Source of the DNA: Beggiatoa leptomitoformis
GTDB lineage: Bacteria > Pseudomonadota > Gammaproteobacteria > Beggiatoales > Beggiatoaceae
DNA: 64,000 nt
Direction of reading: 5' to 3'
NCBI RefSeq assembly: GCF_001305575.3
Contig: NZ_CP012373.2
Coordinates: 434,001-498,000, forward strand
The position numbers and the translations under genes are program-made. Shown piece by piece: positions 25,566 to 35,606 of the stretch. Under the pieces are notes generated by a model. That model searched no databases and was not told the DNA's origin. It was given only the letters and a program-made list of their open reading frames with translations. How positions within the stretch are numbered: the first letter of the stretch is position 1; each line of letters opens with the position of its first letter.

Positions 25566-27782
25566 GTGAAAATACAAAAAAAAATTGTCATCTTTATGTT
25601 TACCATGCTGACGTTATTAGGTATCCCTATTATTTTTATGGGGTATATCATCATTAATAAAATTATTTATGAACTAAACGAAAAGCTAATCGCAAAAGAC
25701 CTTTTTATTATTCAACAGGATATAAACTCTGCTTATACACGCTCAATAAATGCAACATCGCCAGAGAATGTTGTCTCTGTACAACAAGTGCAACAAGAAA
25801 TTTTAGACCGTTACAAATATTTTCGGGTTGGTGATACAGGATACTTTTATATTCTTAATTCAAACGGCACAGTGGTATTTCATCCTGATTTACCTGTTGG
25901 TAGTCAATTTGACACGCCTTATATAAAACAACTCATTGCGGATAAACAAGGCGTTTTACATTATCGTAACAAAGATAAGCCGTATTATGGGGTATTTCAA
26001 ACCTTTGCCGAATGGGATTGGATTATTGTTATCACCATCACAGAAGCAGAACTATTTGAAGATAGAGCTATTTATTTAAATTTTGTTGTTATTACCAGCT
26101 TTTTAATTTTTGCAGGTGTTTTATTATTATCTTACCTTTCTACACGAGGAACAACTAAGAAAATACAGGCTATTTTACAATACCTTAAAACTATTGAACG
26201 CGGTGATTTAAACACGCCTGCCCCAAAAGTCAGTCATGATGAAATCGGTATGATTTTACAAGGAATCTTATCGATGGTAACAAAATTGACAGCAACCAAT
26301 CAGCAATTGATTAATGAAATTCAACATCGTTACACAACCGAAACCGCCTTGTTAGAAGCAAAAGAAGCCGCAGAAAAAGCAAGACTTGCCGCAGAATCTG
26401 CCAATCGTGCTAAAAGTTCTTTTCTTGCAAACATGAGTCATGAATTACGGACACCCCTTAATGGAATTTTAGGTTATACACAAATTTTACAACGCGATAA
26501 AAATTTAACTGAGCCACAAATAGAAGGTATTCATATCATTCATAGCAGTGGTGAATACTTACTCACACTCATTAATGACATTTTAGACCTTTCAAAAATT
26601 GAGGCAAATCAACTAGATTTATACCCAATTGATTTTAACTTACACGAGTTTTTATATGAATTAGTGAATTTATTTCAAATTCGTGCAAAAGAAAAAGGAA
26701 TTAGTTTTTTGTATGAACCTGTGACGACATTATCACTAGGTGTTCATGGTGATGCGATTCGTTTAAGACAGATTTTGATTAACTTATTGAGTAATGCCAT
26801 TAAATTTACAGAACGCGGCGGGGTTACTTTTAAAGTCGGCGAATATGAAGACAAAGTCCGTTTTCAAATTGAAGATACAGGTATTGGCATTCATCCACAT
26901 GATATAGAAAATATTTTTATTCCTTTTCAACAATTAGGTGAGGTAACTCGCAAAGTTGCAGGAACAGGCTTAGGATTATCTATTACAAAACGCCTTGTCG
27001 AACGCATGGGAGGACAAATTCATCTGGAAAGTACAATGAGTAAAGGGAGTATTTTCTGGTTTGCAGTTACATTACCCATAGCGGTTGAGTTTAAAAAAGA
27101 TGAAGTAAGAAAACAAGGTGCAATAGTTGCTTATGAAGGTAAACGACATATTTTATTGATTATAGATGATAAAGAAAAAAATCGTACCATTTTAAACAAT
27201 TTACTTAATCCATTAGGCTTTACCCTCCTTGAGGCTAGCAACGGGCAAGAAGGCTTAACCCAAGCCTTACAAATTCGTCCCGATTTAATCCTAACAGATT
27301 TAGTCATGCCATTGATGGATGGGTTTGAATTTACTAGACATTTACGCTCTTTTTCAAATCTATGTGATATTCCAGTTATTGCTACCTCATCAGGTGTATT
27401 TGAGCATCATCAAGAAGAAAGCCGCATTGCAGGTTGCAACCGCTTTATTACAAAACCTATTCAACAAGAAGAACTTTTATCCGCGTTGCAGCAATTACTT
27501 AACCTAACATGGATTTATGCGAGCGATGCAACCAAAGGGTCTATGCAATATGAAAGTGACAATGAAATTCTTATCCCCTATTTACCTACATCGCAATTGG
27601 ATATTCTGTATGATTTAGCCATGATGGGGGATATTAATGGTATAAATAAACAGTTAGAACGTATTGATAAAAATGACCCACAAGTTTCTATTTTTATAGA
27701 AAAAATTAAAGGGCTGACAAACAACTTTCAGGTTGAGGAAATCTGTCATTTACTTGCTCCTTATTTAAATCAAAAATCATAA
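25566..27782 (+). CDS. Membrane hybrid histidine kinase with Cache sensor, HAMP and receiver
   Basis: The protein has 738 residues and a GTG start. A membrane segment (~8-30), a periplasmic single-Cache domain (~40-165; VGDTGYFYILNSNGTVVFHP, then WDWIIVITI), a second segment (~170-193), HAMP (~195-247), a coiled coil, HisKA with NMSHELRTPLNGILGY, HATPase (DTGIGI; GTGLGLS) and a receiver (LIIDDKEKNRTIL; TDLVMPLMDGFEF) follow. The last ~90 residues are unassigned. Such Cache domains bind small carboxylates or amino acids outside the cell. It is divergent from the STAS/ATPase block. Confidence 0.93.
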   Translation: MKIQKKIVIFMFTMLTLLGIPIIFMGYIIINKIIYELNEKLIAKDLFIIQQDINSAYTRSINATSPENVVSVQQVQQEILDRYKYFRVGDTGYFYILNSNGTVVFHPDLPVGSQFDTPYIKQLIADKQGVLHYRNKDKPYYGVFQTFAEWDWIIVITITEAELFEDRAIYLNFVVITSFLIFAGVLLLSYLSTRGTTKKIQAILQYLKTIERGDLNTPAPKVSHDEIGMILQGILSMVTKLTATNQQLINEIQHRYTTETALLEAKEAAEKARLAAESANRAKSSFLANMSHELRTPLNGILGYTQILQRDKNLTEPQIEGIHIIHSSGEYLLTLINDILDLSKIEANQLDLYPIDFNLHEFLYELVNLFQIRAKEKGISFLYEPVTTLSLGVHGDAIRLRQILINLLSNAIKFTERGGVTFKVGEYEDKVRFQIEDTGIGIHPHDIENIFIPFQQLGEVTRKVAGTGLGLSITKRLVERMGGQIHLESTMSKGSIFWFAVTLPIAVEFKKDEVRKQGAIVAYEGKRHILLIIDDKEKNRTILNNLLNPLGFTLLEASNGQEGLTQALQIRPDLILTDLVMPLMDGFEFTRHLRSFSNLCDIPVIATSSGVFEHHQEESRIAGCNRFITKPIQQEELLSALQQLLNLTWIYASDATKGSMQYESDNEILIPYLPTSQLDILYDLAMMGDINGINKQLERIDKNDPQVSIFIEKIKGLTNNFQVEEICHLLAPYLNQKS

Positions 27783-27940
27783 TGAGGATGAACAAGTGTA
27801 TGGATTCTTCACTACTTATAACCATGATGACCGACTAAAATAACAAAAAAATATTGTTTTCATAATAAAAATCACAGTAACGTAACTTGTTTTTGAGTGA
27901 CGTTCATTGTTGATACCACCCACACAAGGAGAAATAAGTA

Positions 27941-29323
27941 ATGTATATTCCTGTATTTCAACGTAAAATACTGCTAATAACACTGACGGCTATCAGCCTC
28001 AGTATAAGTACTTTTCTTGCATCACCACCTGCACAGGCGGATGAAACCTGCTTATCACCTTACATGGCAAAGATTGTTGGACAAGAAGATTTTGTTTATG
28101 TTTGGACATTAGGTGTCGTTGGCATGGGTGATGAACAAGATAAGTTAGTCACACTCGATGTTAATCCTAAATCCCCTAACTACGGTAAAGTTATTCATAG
28201 TCTTTCTGTGGGGGGGCGTAATGAAGCGCATCACTCTGATTTTACCGATGACCGTCAATATTTATGGACAGGTGGCTTAGACACCAGCAAAATTTTTATT
28301 TTTGACGTACATACCGACCCAGCAAAACCACGTTTACACAAGGTTATTGATAACTTTGTAGAAAAAACGGGAGGGCTGGTGGGGCCTCACACATTTTATG
28401 CCTATCCGGGACGGATGCTTATTACGGCACTATCTAATAATAAAGACCACAGTGGGCGCACAGGATTTGCCGAATACAGCAATGAAGGCGAATTTATTAC
28501 AACACATTGGATGCCAACAAATGAAAATCTGCGCAACGCTCAAAAAATGGGCGAATATGCAGATGGTTATAACTATGACTTACGCTCATTGATTAGCCGT
28601 AATGTAACGTTGACCTCCTCATTCACAGGTTGGTCAAATTACATGATGGACTTTGGCAAAATGTTGGCAGACCCTGAAGCCATGAAACATTTTGGCAATA
28701 CCGTTGTTGTTTGGGATTCACACACACGGCAACCCAAACAAATACTAGACGTACCCGGCGCACCATTAGAAATTCGCTTTGCATGGGGTGCGCAAAATTA
28801 CTATGCCTATACCACAACGGCATTGACCTCTAAAATTTGGCTGATTTATGAAGACCAAACCACTCATACGTGGCAAGCAAAAGCGGTTGCAGACATCGGT
28901 GAGCCTAGCAAAGTCCCCTTACCTGTAGATATTTCTATCAGTGCAGATGATAAAATTTTATGGGTTGATACGTTTATGGACGGTAAAGCCCGTGCGTTTG
29001 ACATCAGCGACCCGCATAATCCCAAACAGATTTATGAAAAGGTTATCGGCAAACAAATCAATATGGTCTCTTCTAGCTGGGATGGGAAACGGATTTACTT
29101 TAGCAGCTCGCTATTAGCCAATTGGGATAAGAAAGGCGAAGATGATGAGCAATATGTAAAACTGTATCAATGGGATGGCAAAGAGTTAGCCCACCAATGG
29201 ACAGTCGATTTTTACAAAGAAAAATTAGGACGGGCGCATCAAATGCGTTTTGGGGCATACAGTTTGTATCCTGAATATCGCCAACAATCTACGGCAAATA
29301 TTGCACAAACCGTTATTAAGTAA
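27941..29323 (+). CDS. Exported SBP56-family protein, methanethiol oxidase-like
   Basis: The protein has 460 residues. A Sec signal (hydrophobic ~10-26, cleavage likely after AQA at 32) puts it in the periplasm. The mature protein has the selenium-binding-protein 56 sequence pattern, including HHSDFTDDRQYLWTGGLDTSKI, GGLVGPHTFY and SWDGKRIYFSSSLL, with conserved histidines as likely copper ligands. Bacterial exported SBP56 proteins of this type are copper-dependent methanethiol oxidases that give H2S, formaldehyde and H2O2. Activity here is inferred. SCO1- and MauG-like partners, common next to mtoX, are not adjacent. AAGGAG lies 8 bases before the ATG. Confidence 0.87.
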   Translation: MYIPVFQRKILLITLTAISLSISTFLASPPAQADETCLSPYMAKIVGQEDFVYVWTLGVVGMGDEQDKLVTLDVNPKSPNYGKVIHSLSVGGRNEAHHSDFTDDRQYLWTGGLDTSKIFIFDVHTDPAKPRLHKVIDNFVEKTGGLVGPHTFYAYPGRMLITALSNNKDHSGRTGFAEYSNEGEFITTHWMPTNENLRNAQKMGEYADGYNYDLRSLISRNVTLTSSFTGWSNYMMDFGKMLADPEAMKHFGNTVVVWDSHTRQPKQILDVPGAPLEIRFAWGAQNYYAYTTTALTSKIWLIYEDQTTHTWQAKAVADIGEPSKVPLPVDISISADDKILWVDTFMDGKARAFDISDPHNPKQIYEKVIGKQINMVSSSWDGKRIYFSSSLLANWDKKGEDDEQYVKLYQWDGKELAHQWTVDFYKEKLGRAHQMRFGAYSLYPEYRQQSTANIAQTVIK

Positions 29324-29336
29324 CTAGGAAAAACAG

Positions 29337-29363
29337 CCTAGTAGGTTTAAATAACCTACTAGG
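29337..29363. terminator. Hairpin between convergent genes
   Basis: CCTAGTAGGTT and AACCTACTAGG make an 11-bp perfect stem around TAAAT. On the minus strand it is followed by CTGTTTTTCC, a terminator-like T-run, so it ends the DUF2939 gene and may also end the SBP56 gene. Confidence 0.75.
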
Positions 29364-29376
29364 ATTAAAACACTAT

Positions 29377-29853
29377 TTAGAAATACAATCCCGTAATCCG
29401 CCATGACCAATCTTGTAAGGTCATCACCACAAATACAGGGTTATTACCCAATTCACGAATCCGCACGACAAAACGTGTAGGAGATTCAAAAAACGCAAAA
29501 TTCATGGTACTCATGATTTTCTGATTTGTTGTTGCTTCCAACAAATGATTACGCACCCAATTTAAATCAACCGTTTCCTGTAGCGCGTTTTGTCCTAACT
29601 GCTTTAACTGTTCGACAACCAAGTTGCCTAATGGGCTTCCTGTCTCAATAGATTGATTTGCCAGCTTTTCTATTCCAAGTGATGTTGTTGCCGTTTGTTG
29701 GTACGTCTTTTTTACGGCTTCTAAATCAACCATATTACTCAAATCAGTCTGACTATTAGCGGTTAACGCATTATCAAGTTTGTACACCGTGTAATACGGC
29801 ATACCGACGAAGGCAACCACGGCTAAAAAAAATAAAAAACTTAAGAATCTCAT
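29377..29853 (-). CDS. DUF2939-like membrane-anchored or exported protein
   Basis: The protein has 158 residues. A hydrophobic N-terminus (~3-22) leads to YYTVYKLDNALTANSQTDLSNMVDLEAVKKTYQQ, the pattern of DUF2939 proteins (PY....l..A....D...l...vDf...R...). The last part FVVRIRELGNNPVFVVMTLQDWSWRITGLYF is also typical. These are small periplasmic or inner-membrane-anchored proteins of unknown role. The gene is single. Confidence 0.82.
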   Translation of the reverse strand: MRFLSFLFFLAVVAFVGMPYYTVYKLDNALTANSQTDLSNMVDLEAVKKTYQQTATTSLGIEKLANQSIETGSPLGNLVVEQLKQLGQNALQETVDLNWVRNHLLEATTNQKIMSTMNFAFFESPTRFVVRIRELGNNPVFVVMTLQDWSWRITGLYF

Positions 29854-30063
29854 CGTTATTCCTATTATTGAAATGAAAAGAAAATCAAAACAACCCGCTT
29901 AATACGGCATTGCATCATAACGTCGCATTGTACCCTAATTTAAAATATCCAAAATTAAGTGCTTATGATTTAAGTGTAAAAATACACAATCTCAGTCAAT
30001 TATCCCATTTTCTCTGTTAAACGCTATACTGTTTGTTCTCTATTTGGCGTTATATCCATAACC

Positions 30064-30747
30064 ATGATTACATTTTCTGAAGTCCATAAACGATATGCAA
30101 CGGGCTATGAAGCCTTAAAAAAAGTTAGTTTTCATTTAGATAAAGGCGAAATGGCTTTTTTAACAGGACATTCAGGTGCGGGCAAAAGCACGTTACTACG
30201 CCTCATCGCCCTGATTGAACGTAGTACAGGCGGTCAAGTCATTGTTAATGGACAACATCTAGGACGGTTAGCAGATAATCGCATTCCCTTTTTACGCCGT
30301 GATATAGGCATGACGTTTCAGGAACACCGACTATTATTTGACCGCACCGTATTTGATAATATAGCGTTACCGCTCGTTATTGGTGGTTTTCGCCACCAAG
30401 AAATTCGCCGACGTGTGCGTGCAGCATTGGATAAAGTTGGATTATTAAATTATGAAAAAAGCTACCCGATTACTTTATCTGGCGGACAACAGCAACGTGT
30501 CGGTATTGCCCGTGCAGTGGTTAATAAACCCTCAATCTTACTAGCAGACGAACCAACAGGTAATCTTGACCCTGCCTTAGCAGAAGAAACAATGGATTTA
30601 TTCTCACAATTTAATCAAGTAGGAGTAACAGTTTTAATCGCTTCTCACGCATTAGGATTGATTAAACGCATGGGATGTCGCACCTTAGTTTTACAAGAGG
30701 GCGCGTTAATTAGCGATTTAAAACCAACCCCTAACAAACGAACATAA
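30064..30747 (+). CDS. ftsE: Cell-division ATP-binding protein FtsE
   Basis: The protein has 227 residues. Walker A GHSGAGKST (~36-44), signature [14 protein letters not shown], Walker B ILLADEPTGNLD. The FtsE-specific stretch GMTFQEHRLLFDRTVFDNIALPL separates it from LolD and other small ABC ATPases. FtsE with the membrane protein FtsX controls peptidoglycan hydrolases at the septum. Unusually, ftsX does not follow: the next gene is ispA after 186 bases. ftsX must be elsewhere, or it has been lost. Confidence 0.93.
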   Translation: MITFSEVHKRYATGYEALKKVSFHLDKGEMAFLTGHSGAGKSTLLRLIALIERSTGGQVIVNGQHLGRLADNRIPFLRRDIGMTFQEHRLLFDRTVFDNIALPLVIGGFRHQEIRRRVRAALDKVGLLNYEKSYPITLSGGQQQRVGIARAVVNKPSILLADEPTGNLDPALAEETMDLFSQFNQVGVTVLIASHALGLIKRMGCRTLVLQEGALISDLKPTPNKRT

Positions 30748-30933
30748 TCGATTTAGACAGGCTTTAGTTACTATCGCTATCAGTGGCGTTACAAGTAGTC
30801 TGTTTACAGTTTATTTTTTTATCAAAAAGATTTAAGAATAAATACAAGCACTATCCGAAATCAAAATAACCAATATATCTGCATTATTGTGCAGAAAACC
30901 CTGCCTCGCTAACAAAAATATAAGAGTGATTCT

Positions 30934-31824
30934 ATGGCGTTACAAGAAATGATGTCTTTATATCAACAGCGAATTAATCAAGCCTTAATTCAACACTTAC
31001 CTCCAGCCACAATTCTACCTACCCGCTTACATGAAGCAATGCACTATGCCGTATTAAATGGCGGTAAACGTGTGCGTCCGCTCTTAGTTTATCTCACAGG
31101 AAAAGCCTTAAATGTTAATCCTGATATTTTAGATATTCCTGCTTGCGCTGTTGAATGTATTCACGCCTATTCGCTTGTACATGATGATTTACCCGCAATG
31201 GATGACGATGATTTACGTCGTGGCAAACCGACATGTCATAAGGCCTTTGACGAAGCAACCGCCATTTTGGCAGGAGATGCCTTACAAGCCCATGCGTTTC
31301 ATTTATTGACACAAGACCCCTCAGCAAGCCTTACCCCAACACAGCGTTTAGCAATGATAGAAACATTAAGTCTTGCAAGTGGTTCACGCGGGATGGTTGG
31401 TGGGCAAATGATTGATATGGAAGCCGTTGGCAACACTTTAAATGTAGCAGAATTAGAAAATATGCACATTCATAAAACAGGGGCATTAATACGTGCAAGT
31501 GTAAAACTAGGGGCATTAGCCAGTGCAGATTTTACAGAAAATAGGTTTGAGCAACTAGACCGTTATGCAAAATGTATCGGTTTAGCCTTTCAAATACAAG
31601 ATGATATACTTGATGTGGAAGCCAGCACTGAAACATTAGGCAAGAAACAAGGTGCAGATAACGCACTCAATAAGCCAACTTATCCCAGTATCGTTGGTTT
31701 ACAAGGTGCAAAACAGATGGCAACTGATTTAGTTGCGCAAGCAATTCAAGCATTGCACGACTTTGATAATCAAGCCGAGCCTCTGCGTGAATTAGCTGAA
31801 TACATTATTAAACGCGCGTATTAA
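30934..31824 (+). CDS. ispA: Farnesyl/geranyl diphosphate synthase IspA
   Basis: The protein has 296 residues, the usual length. The first Asp-rich motif is in VHDDLPAMDDDDLRRGKPTCH (~85-106), the second is QIQDDILDVE (~225-234), and GGKRVRPLL lies near the N-terminus. It condenses IPP with DMAPP and GPP to give FPP for quinones and undecaprenyl phosphate. In many bacteria it sits with xseB and dxs; neither is adjacent here. A long hairpin follows the stop. Confidence 0.95.
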   Translation: MALQEMMSLYQQRINQALIQHLPPATILPTRLHEAMHYAVLNGGKRVRPLLVYLTGKALNVNPDILDIPACAVECIHAYSLVHDDLPAMDDDDLRRGKPTCHKAFDEATAILAGDALQAHAFHLLTQDPSASLTPTQRLAMIETLSLASGSRGMVGGQMIDMEAVGNTLNVAELENMHIHKTGALIRASVKLGALASADFTENRFEQLDRYAKCIGLAFQIQDDILDVEASTETLGKKQGADNALNKPTYPSIVGLQGAKQMATDLVAQAIQALHDFDNQAEPLRELAEYIIKRAY

Positions 31825-31836
31825 TTATCTAAATTG

Positions 31837-31875
31837 GGATTAACAAAATTTTCGGCATGGCAATTTTGTTAATCC
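31837..31875 (+). terminator. Hairpin after ispA
   Basis: GGATTAACAAAATT and AATTTTGTTAATCC form a perfect 14-bp stem around an 11-nt loop, 13 bases after the stop. A U-rich run is weak (TGAAAATTTTG). Confidence 0.65.
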
Positions 31876-32178
31876 TGAAAATTTTGATTCCAGAAAAATA
31901 TAAGATAACTATCTATAGTTACGGCATAAAAACAGTTAAGCACAAAAAACTAAATAACTAGTTATCCCCAGTCTCTGCTTTATAAATCTCGCGCAAAAAT
32001 TAAAAAAATAAAACTTACTAACGCCTTTTTGATTTTTGCAAATAACCGCAATAAATTTTCCCGCGAAAATATAGATTAATCCCTCAAATCGTTATAATGA
32101 AAACCTTTCATATTAGAAATGGCTAACGGTTAAACAGTGTAACATCCTGTAAAAAATAAATTTAACAAGGGGTTTTTC
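31876..32178. other. Intergenic region before cysC
   Basis: The stretch is AT-rich with no gene. It should contain the cysC promoter; AAGGGG at 32167-32172 is the ribosome site of cysC. No other signal was recognised. Confidence 0.4.
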
Positions 32179-32793
32179 ATGAATGACTCAAATAAACACA
32201 TAAATATTGTGTGGCACGCGGCAACTGTCACTCGTCAACGTCGTGCAACATTGAATAAACATCACAGCACAGTCCTTTGGTTTACAGGGTTATCAGGTGC
32301 TGGCAAATCCACGTTAGCACATGCGGTTGAAGAGAAATTGTATCAATTGGGGTATCACACTTTTGTTTTAGATGGCGATAATGTCAGACATGGATTATGT
32401 AGGGATTTAGGGTTTTCTGCGGAAAGTCGCGTTGAAAATATTCGGCGTGTTGGTGAGGTTTCAAAATTGTTTGTTGAAGCAGGCGTGATTGTTTTAACCG
32501 CTTTTATTTCGCCCTTTCGTACTGACCGCGATCGCGCACGTTCTTTGTTAGGCAAGGATTTTGTCGAAATTTATTGTGATTGTCCTATCACTATTTGTGA
32601 AGAACGGGACGTAAAAGGTTTATATCGTCGTGCTAGACAGGGAGAAATCAAGGATTTTACGGGTATTTCTTCGCCTTATGAACAACCAGAACAGCCCGAG
32701 TTGGTTGTGAACACGGCAACGCAACCATTAGATATATGTGTTGAACAAGTTTTACAGTTTTTAAAACAACGTGGTGTTTATCAAGATACCTAA
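32179..32793 (+). CDS. cysC: Adenylyl-sulfate (APS) kinase CysC
   Basis: The protein has 204 residues. P-loop GLSGAGKS at 37-44, [15 protein letters not shown] and ENIRRVGEV follow, and the lid segment [17 protein letters not shown] with [11 protein letters not shown] is standard. It phosphorylates APS to PAPS with ATP. It is a single-domain enzyme; no cysN/cysD genes are adjacent. In a sulfur oxidiser it may serve PAPS supply for sulfonation or sulfate assimilation; context does not decide. Confidence 0.96.
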   Translation: MNDSNKHINIVWHAATVTRQRRATLNKHHSTVLWFTGLSGAGKSTLAHAVEEKLYQLGYHTFVLDGDNVRHGLCRDLGFSAESRVENIRRVGEVSKLFVEAGVIVLTAFISPFRTDRDRARSLLGKDFVEIYCDCPITICEERDVKGLYRRARQGEIKDFTGISSPYEQPEQPELVVNTATQPLDICVEQVLQFLKQRGVYQDT

Positions 32794-32882
32794 AAATAGG
32801 CAGTTTTGTTGAATACGATGTCTATTTTTAGAGTGTTTGCGCTACACTGAACAGAACTTTTTCTCTAATAGTTGGTTTATTT

Positions 32883-35516
32883 ATGAAACGGAAAATAATT
32901 TATCTTTTTTTCTCATGTATTCTATTTAACATCAGTGCTTGTAATGAAGACACGGCTTCTAGTACTTCAAGCACTACCACAGGTTACACCATAACAGGGC
33001 GGATTACGGTTAGTGCGAATACTGCAAATGATAGTGATGTCAATGATGTAAATGCACCAACGGCAGTTTCTAATAATACTGTACAAACAGCGCAAAGCAT
33101 TACTAACCCTGTGATTTTAGGCGGATATGTCAATGTTGCAGGTGCAGGCAGTGCAGGGCGTAGTAAAACTAGCGGCGATACGATTGATACTTATCAAGTT
33201 GATTTACGCACAGGGCAGGTTATTAACTTGTTTATTGGCGAATCCGACGTTAGCAGTAACGATTTAGATTTGTATCTGTTGGATGTTAATGGACAAGTTT
33301 ATGATGCTTCATTAGGTGAGGCGACAAAAACCGAAAGTTTAAAAGTCCGTGCAAATGGACGTTATTACATTCAAGTGGTCGCGAATGCAGGTGCATCACC
33401 CTATATCCTGAATATTAGCCAAAATTTAAGCACCATCGTGCCAGCCAGTGCAGAAACAAACGCGCTGATATTAAGTGATGATTTTGCGACAGGAGAAGCG
33501 ATTGTTAAACTGGATGAAGAAAATGGGTTACAAGCGCAAAGTACCTTATATCGCTTAGGGGCATACACCGAAAATACAGATGCGAGTCGGCGCATGTTAT
33601 TTAGCTTTGAGCCTGATAGCTTATCAGTACAAGCCAACAGTACCGATATGTCATTTGCTGATGATGAAGCACGCAATAAGTACGCAACCTTAATGCGGAT
33701 TAAAGAATTACGCCGCCAAGCCAATGTTAGTGAAGCGACCCCTAATTATTATCTACAAAGTTATCGCGTTCCAAACGATACCTACTACAACCTACAATGG
33801 CACTATGACATGATTAATCTGTCACAAGCATGGGACATTACCACAGGGAGTAGTAACGTGATTGTTGCGGTCATTGATACGGGTGTGCTGGTTAATCACC
33901 CTGAATTGCGCGACAAAATCACTCAAGGCTATGATTTTATTGCTGACCGTACCGTTGCAGGAGATGGCGATGGCATTGATTCTAATCCAAACGATGTAGG
34001 TGATAGCATTACGGGCGGTAGTAGCTTTCATGGCAGTCATGTTGCAGGCACGATTGCGGCTAATACCAACAACGGCACAGGGGTTTCGGGAGTTGGTTGG
34101 CAAACTCGCATTATGCCATTACGGGTCTTAGGACGTGGGGGAGTTGGTAAAGAATATGATGCAGAACAAGCAGTTCGTTATGCGGCGGGATTATCCAACG
34201 ATTCAGGCACAGTGCCACAAAAACGCGCAGATATTATGAATCTCAGTTTAGGGGGACGACGTATTTCTTCAGGCTTTCAACAAGCCGTGACTGCTGCACG
34301 AAATGCAGGCGTAATTGTGGTCGCTGCTGCGGGTAATGAATCAACCAGCTCACCGAGTTATCCTGCCGCCTTAACGGGGGTTATCTCAGTTAGTGCGGTA
34401 GATATTAACAAACGTCTTGCCTCTTATTCCAATTATGGCTCAACAATAGACCTTGCCGCGCCCGGTGGTGATAGCACTTCTGACGTAGATGGGGATGGAA
34501 ATCCCGATATGATACTTAGCACCGTTGGGGATGACCGCTCAGGCAGTAACAACATTCAATATTCCTACGGCTACTCTAGTGGTACTTCTATGGCATCCCC
34601 GCATGTCTCTGGGGTTATTGCACTCATGAAAGCCGCTAATTCTGGTTTAACCCCACAAAGTCTGGATACCTTAATCAGTACTGGCAAGATAACGGATGAC
34701 ATAGGCACTGTTGGACGGGATGATAGCTTTGGTTATGGACTTATCAACGCCCAAAAAGCGGTTTCTGCCGCACTTGCCGCCGCTAACAACGGCAGTACAG
34801 AAGTTAGTGCTGAATTGGTTGCTAGCCCGCGTTCCCTAAACTTTGGGCTAAGCGAATCATCCACCACCTTAACCCTAAGCAATGGTGGAACACGCGCATT
34901 AACCGTTTCCAGCATCAGTAATGACTCAGGCGGCTTTTTATCCGTTGCCCGTTCTAGTGTAGATAGCAGTGGATTAGGCAACTATACCGTTACTATCAGT
35001 CGTTCAGGATTATCTGCGGGGACTTATTCTGCAACGATTACCGTTAAAAGTAGCACAAATACACTTAGTATTCCTGTGATTATGCAGGTTGCCAGCCAAA
35101 GTGCATCCACGAGCGCGACAGCAGGACATCACTATGTGTTATTAATAGACCCAGACACCTTGACAACGATAAAAGAAGACCGCGTCAATATCTCGGGTGG
35201 TGTTTATACTTACCGATTTACTAACGTACAATCCGATAACTACATTATTGTGGCAGGGGCGGATATTGATAACGATGGTTTTATTTGTGAACCCGGTGAA
35301 GCCTGCGGTGCTTATCTAACCCGTACTAATCCTACAGAATTTGATGTGACAGGCAATCGTAGTCAATTAGACTTTGCAACGGGCTTTAATATTGAATTCA
35401 ACATTATCGCCGCAAGTCTTAGCAATGTGACCGATAACGTAGAGATTGATAACAATATTGTCGTTCCACAACAAGGTTATGCGTTATTAAAAGATTATCG
35501 TGAAGTAGCTGAATAA
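32883..35516 (+). CDS. Subtilisin-like (S8) serine protease lipoprotein
   Basis: The protein has 877 residues. The lipobox ISAC ends a short signal (Cys ~20). A PPC-like beta domain lies at ~95-185 (DTYQVDLRTGQVINLFIG...DLDLYLLD). The S8 catalytic domain spans ~310-635 with Asp332 (VIDTGV), His386 (HGSHVAGT) and Ser569 (GTSMASPHVSG), plus the oxyanion Asn in AAAGNES. A repeat-like segment follows (~655-740, SPRSLNFGLSESSTTLTLSNGG). The C-terminal ~130 residues contain a Ca-binding-like stretch DIDNDGFICEPGE. It is a cell-surface or periplasmic protease; the region between the PPC and catalytic domains may be a propeptide. Confidence 0.93.
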   Translation: MKRKIIYLFFSCILFNISACNEDTASSTSSTTTGYTITGRITVSANTANDSDVNDVNAPTAVSNNTVQTAQSITNPVILGGYVNVAGAGSAGRSKTSGDTIDTYQVDLRTGQVINLFIGESDVSSNDLDLYLLDVNGQVYDASLGEATKTESLKVRANGRYYIQVVANAGASPYILNISQNLSTIVPASAETNALILSDDFATGEAIVKLDEENGLQAQSTLYRLGAYTENTDASRRMLFSFEPDSLSVQANSTDMSFADDEARNKYATLMRIKELRRQANVSEATPNYYLQSYRVPNDTYYNLQWHYDMINLSQAWDITTGSSNVIVAVIDTGVLVNHPELRDKITQGYDFIADRTVAGDGDGIDSNPNDVGDSITGGSSFHGSHVAGTIAANTNNGTGVSGVGWQTRIMPLRVLGRGGVGKEYDAEQAVRYAAGLSNDSGTVPQKRADIMNLSLGGRRISSGFQQAVTAARNAGVIVVAAAGNESTSSPSYPAALTGVISVSAVDINKRLASYSNYGSTIDLAAPGGDSTSDVDGDGNPDMILSTVGDDRSGSNNIQYSYGYSSGTSMASPHVSGVIALMKAANSGLTPQSLDTLISTGKITDDIGTVGRDDSFGYGLINAQKAVSAALAAANNGSTEVSAELVASPRSLNFGLSESSTTLTLSNGGTRALTVSSISNDSGGFLSVARSSVDSSGLGNYTVTISRSGLSAGTYSATITVKSSTNTLSIPVIMQVASQSASTSATAGHHYVLLIDPDTLTTIKEDRVNISGGVYTYRFTNVQSDNYIIVAGADIDNDGFICEPGEACGAYLTRTNPTEFDVTGNRSQLDFATGFNIEFNIIAASLSNVTDNVEIDNNIVVPQQGYALLKDYREVAE

Positions 35517-35544
35517 TCTACAATCTGTTGGTAATCATAAAAAA

Positions 35545-35573
35545 GGGCTAACCATTGATGAAACGGTTAGCCC
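35545..35573 (+). terminator. Rho-independent terminator of the protease gene
   Basis: GGGCTAACC and GGTTAGCCC form a 9-bp stem around an 11-nt loop, followed by TCTGTTTCTTT. It lies 28 bases past the stop. Confidence 0.85.
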
Positions 35574-35606
35574 TCTGTTTCTTTAGCACTATCAATTTTT
35601 TATCTT

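Noticed and set aside
30737-30835. Open stretch after ftsE reading FRQALVTIAISGVTSSLFTVYFF, a possible ftsX remnant
   Set aside because: It has no start codon and one hydrophobic segment only; similarity to FtsX is not convincing.
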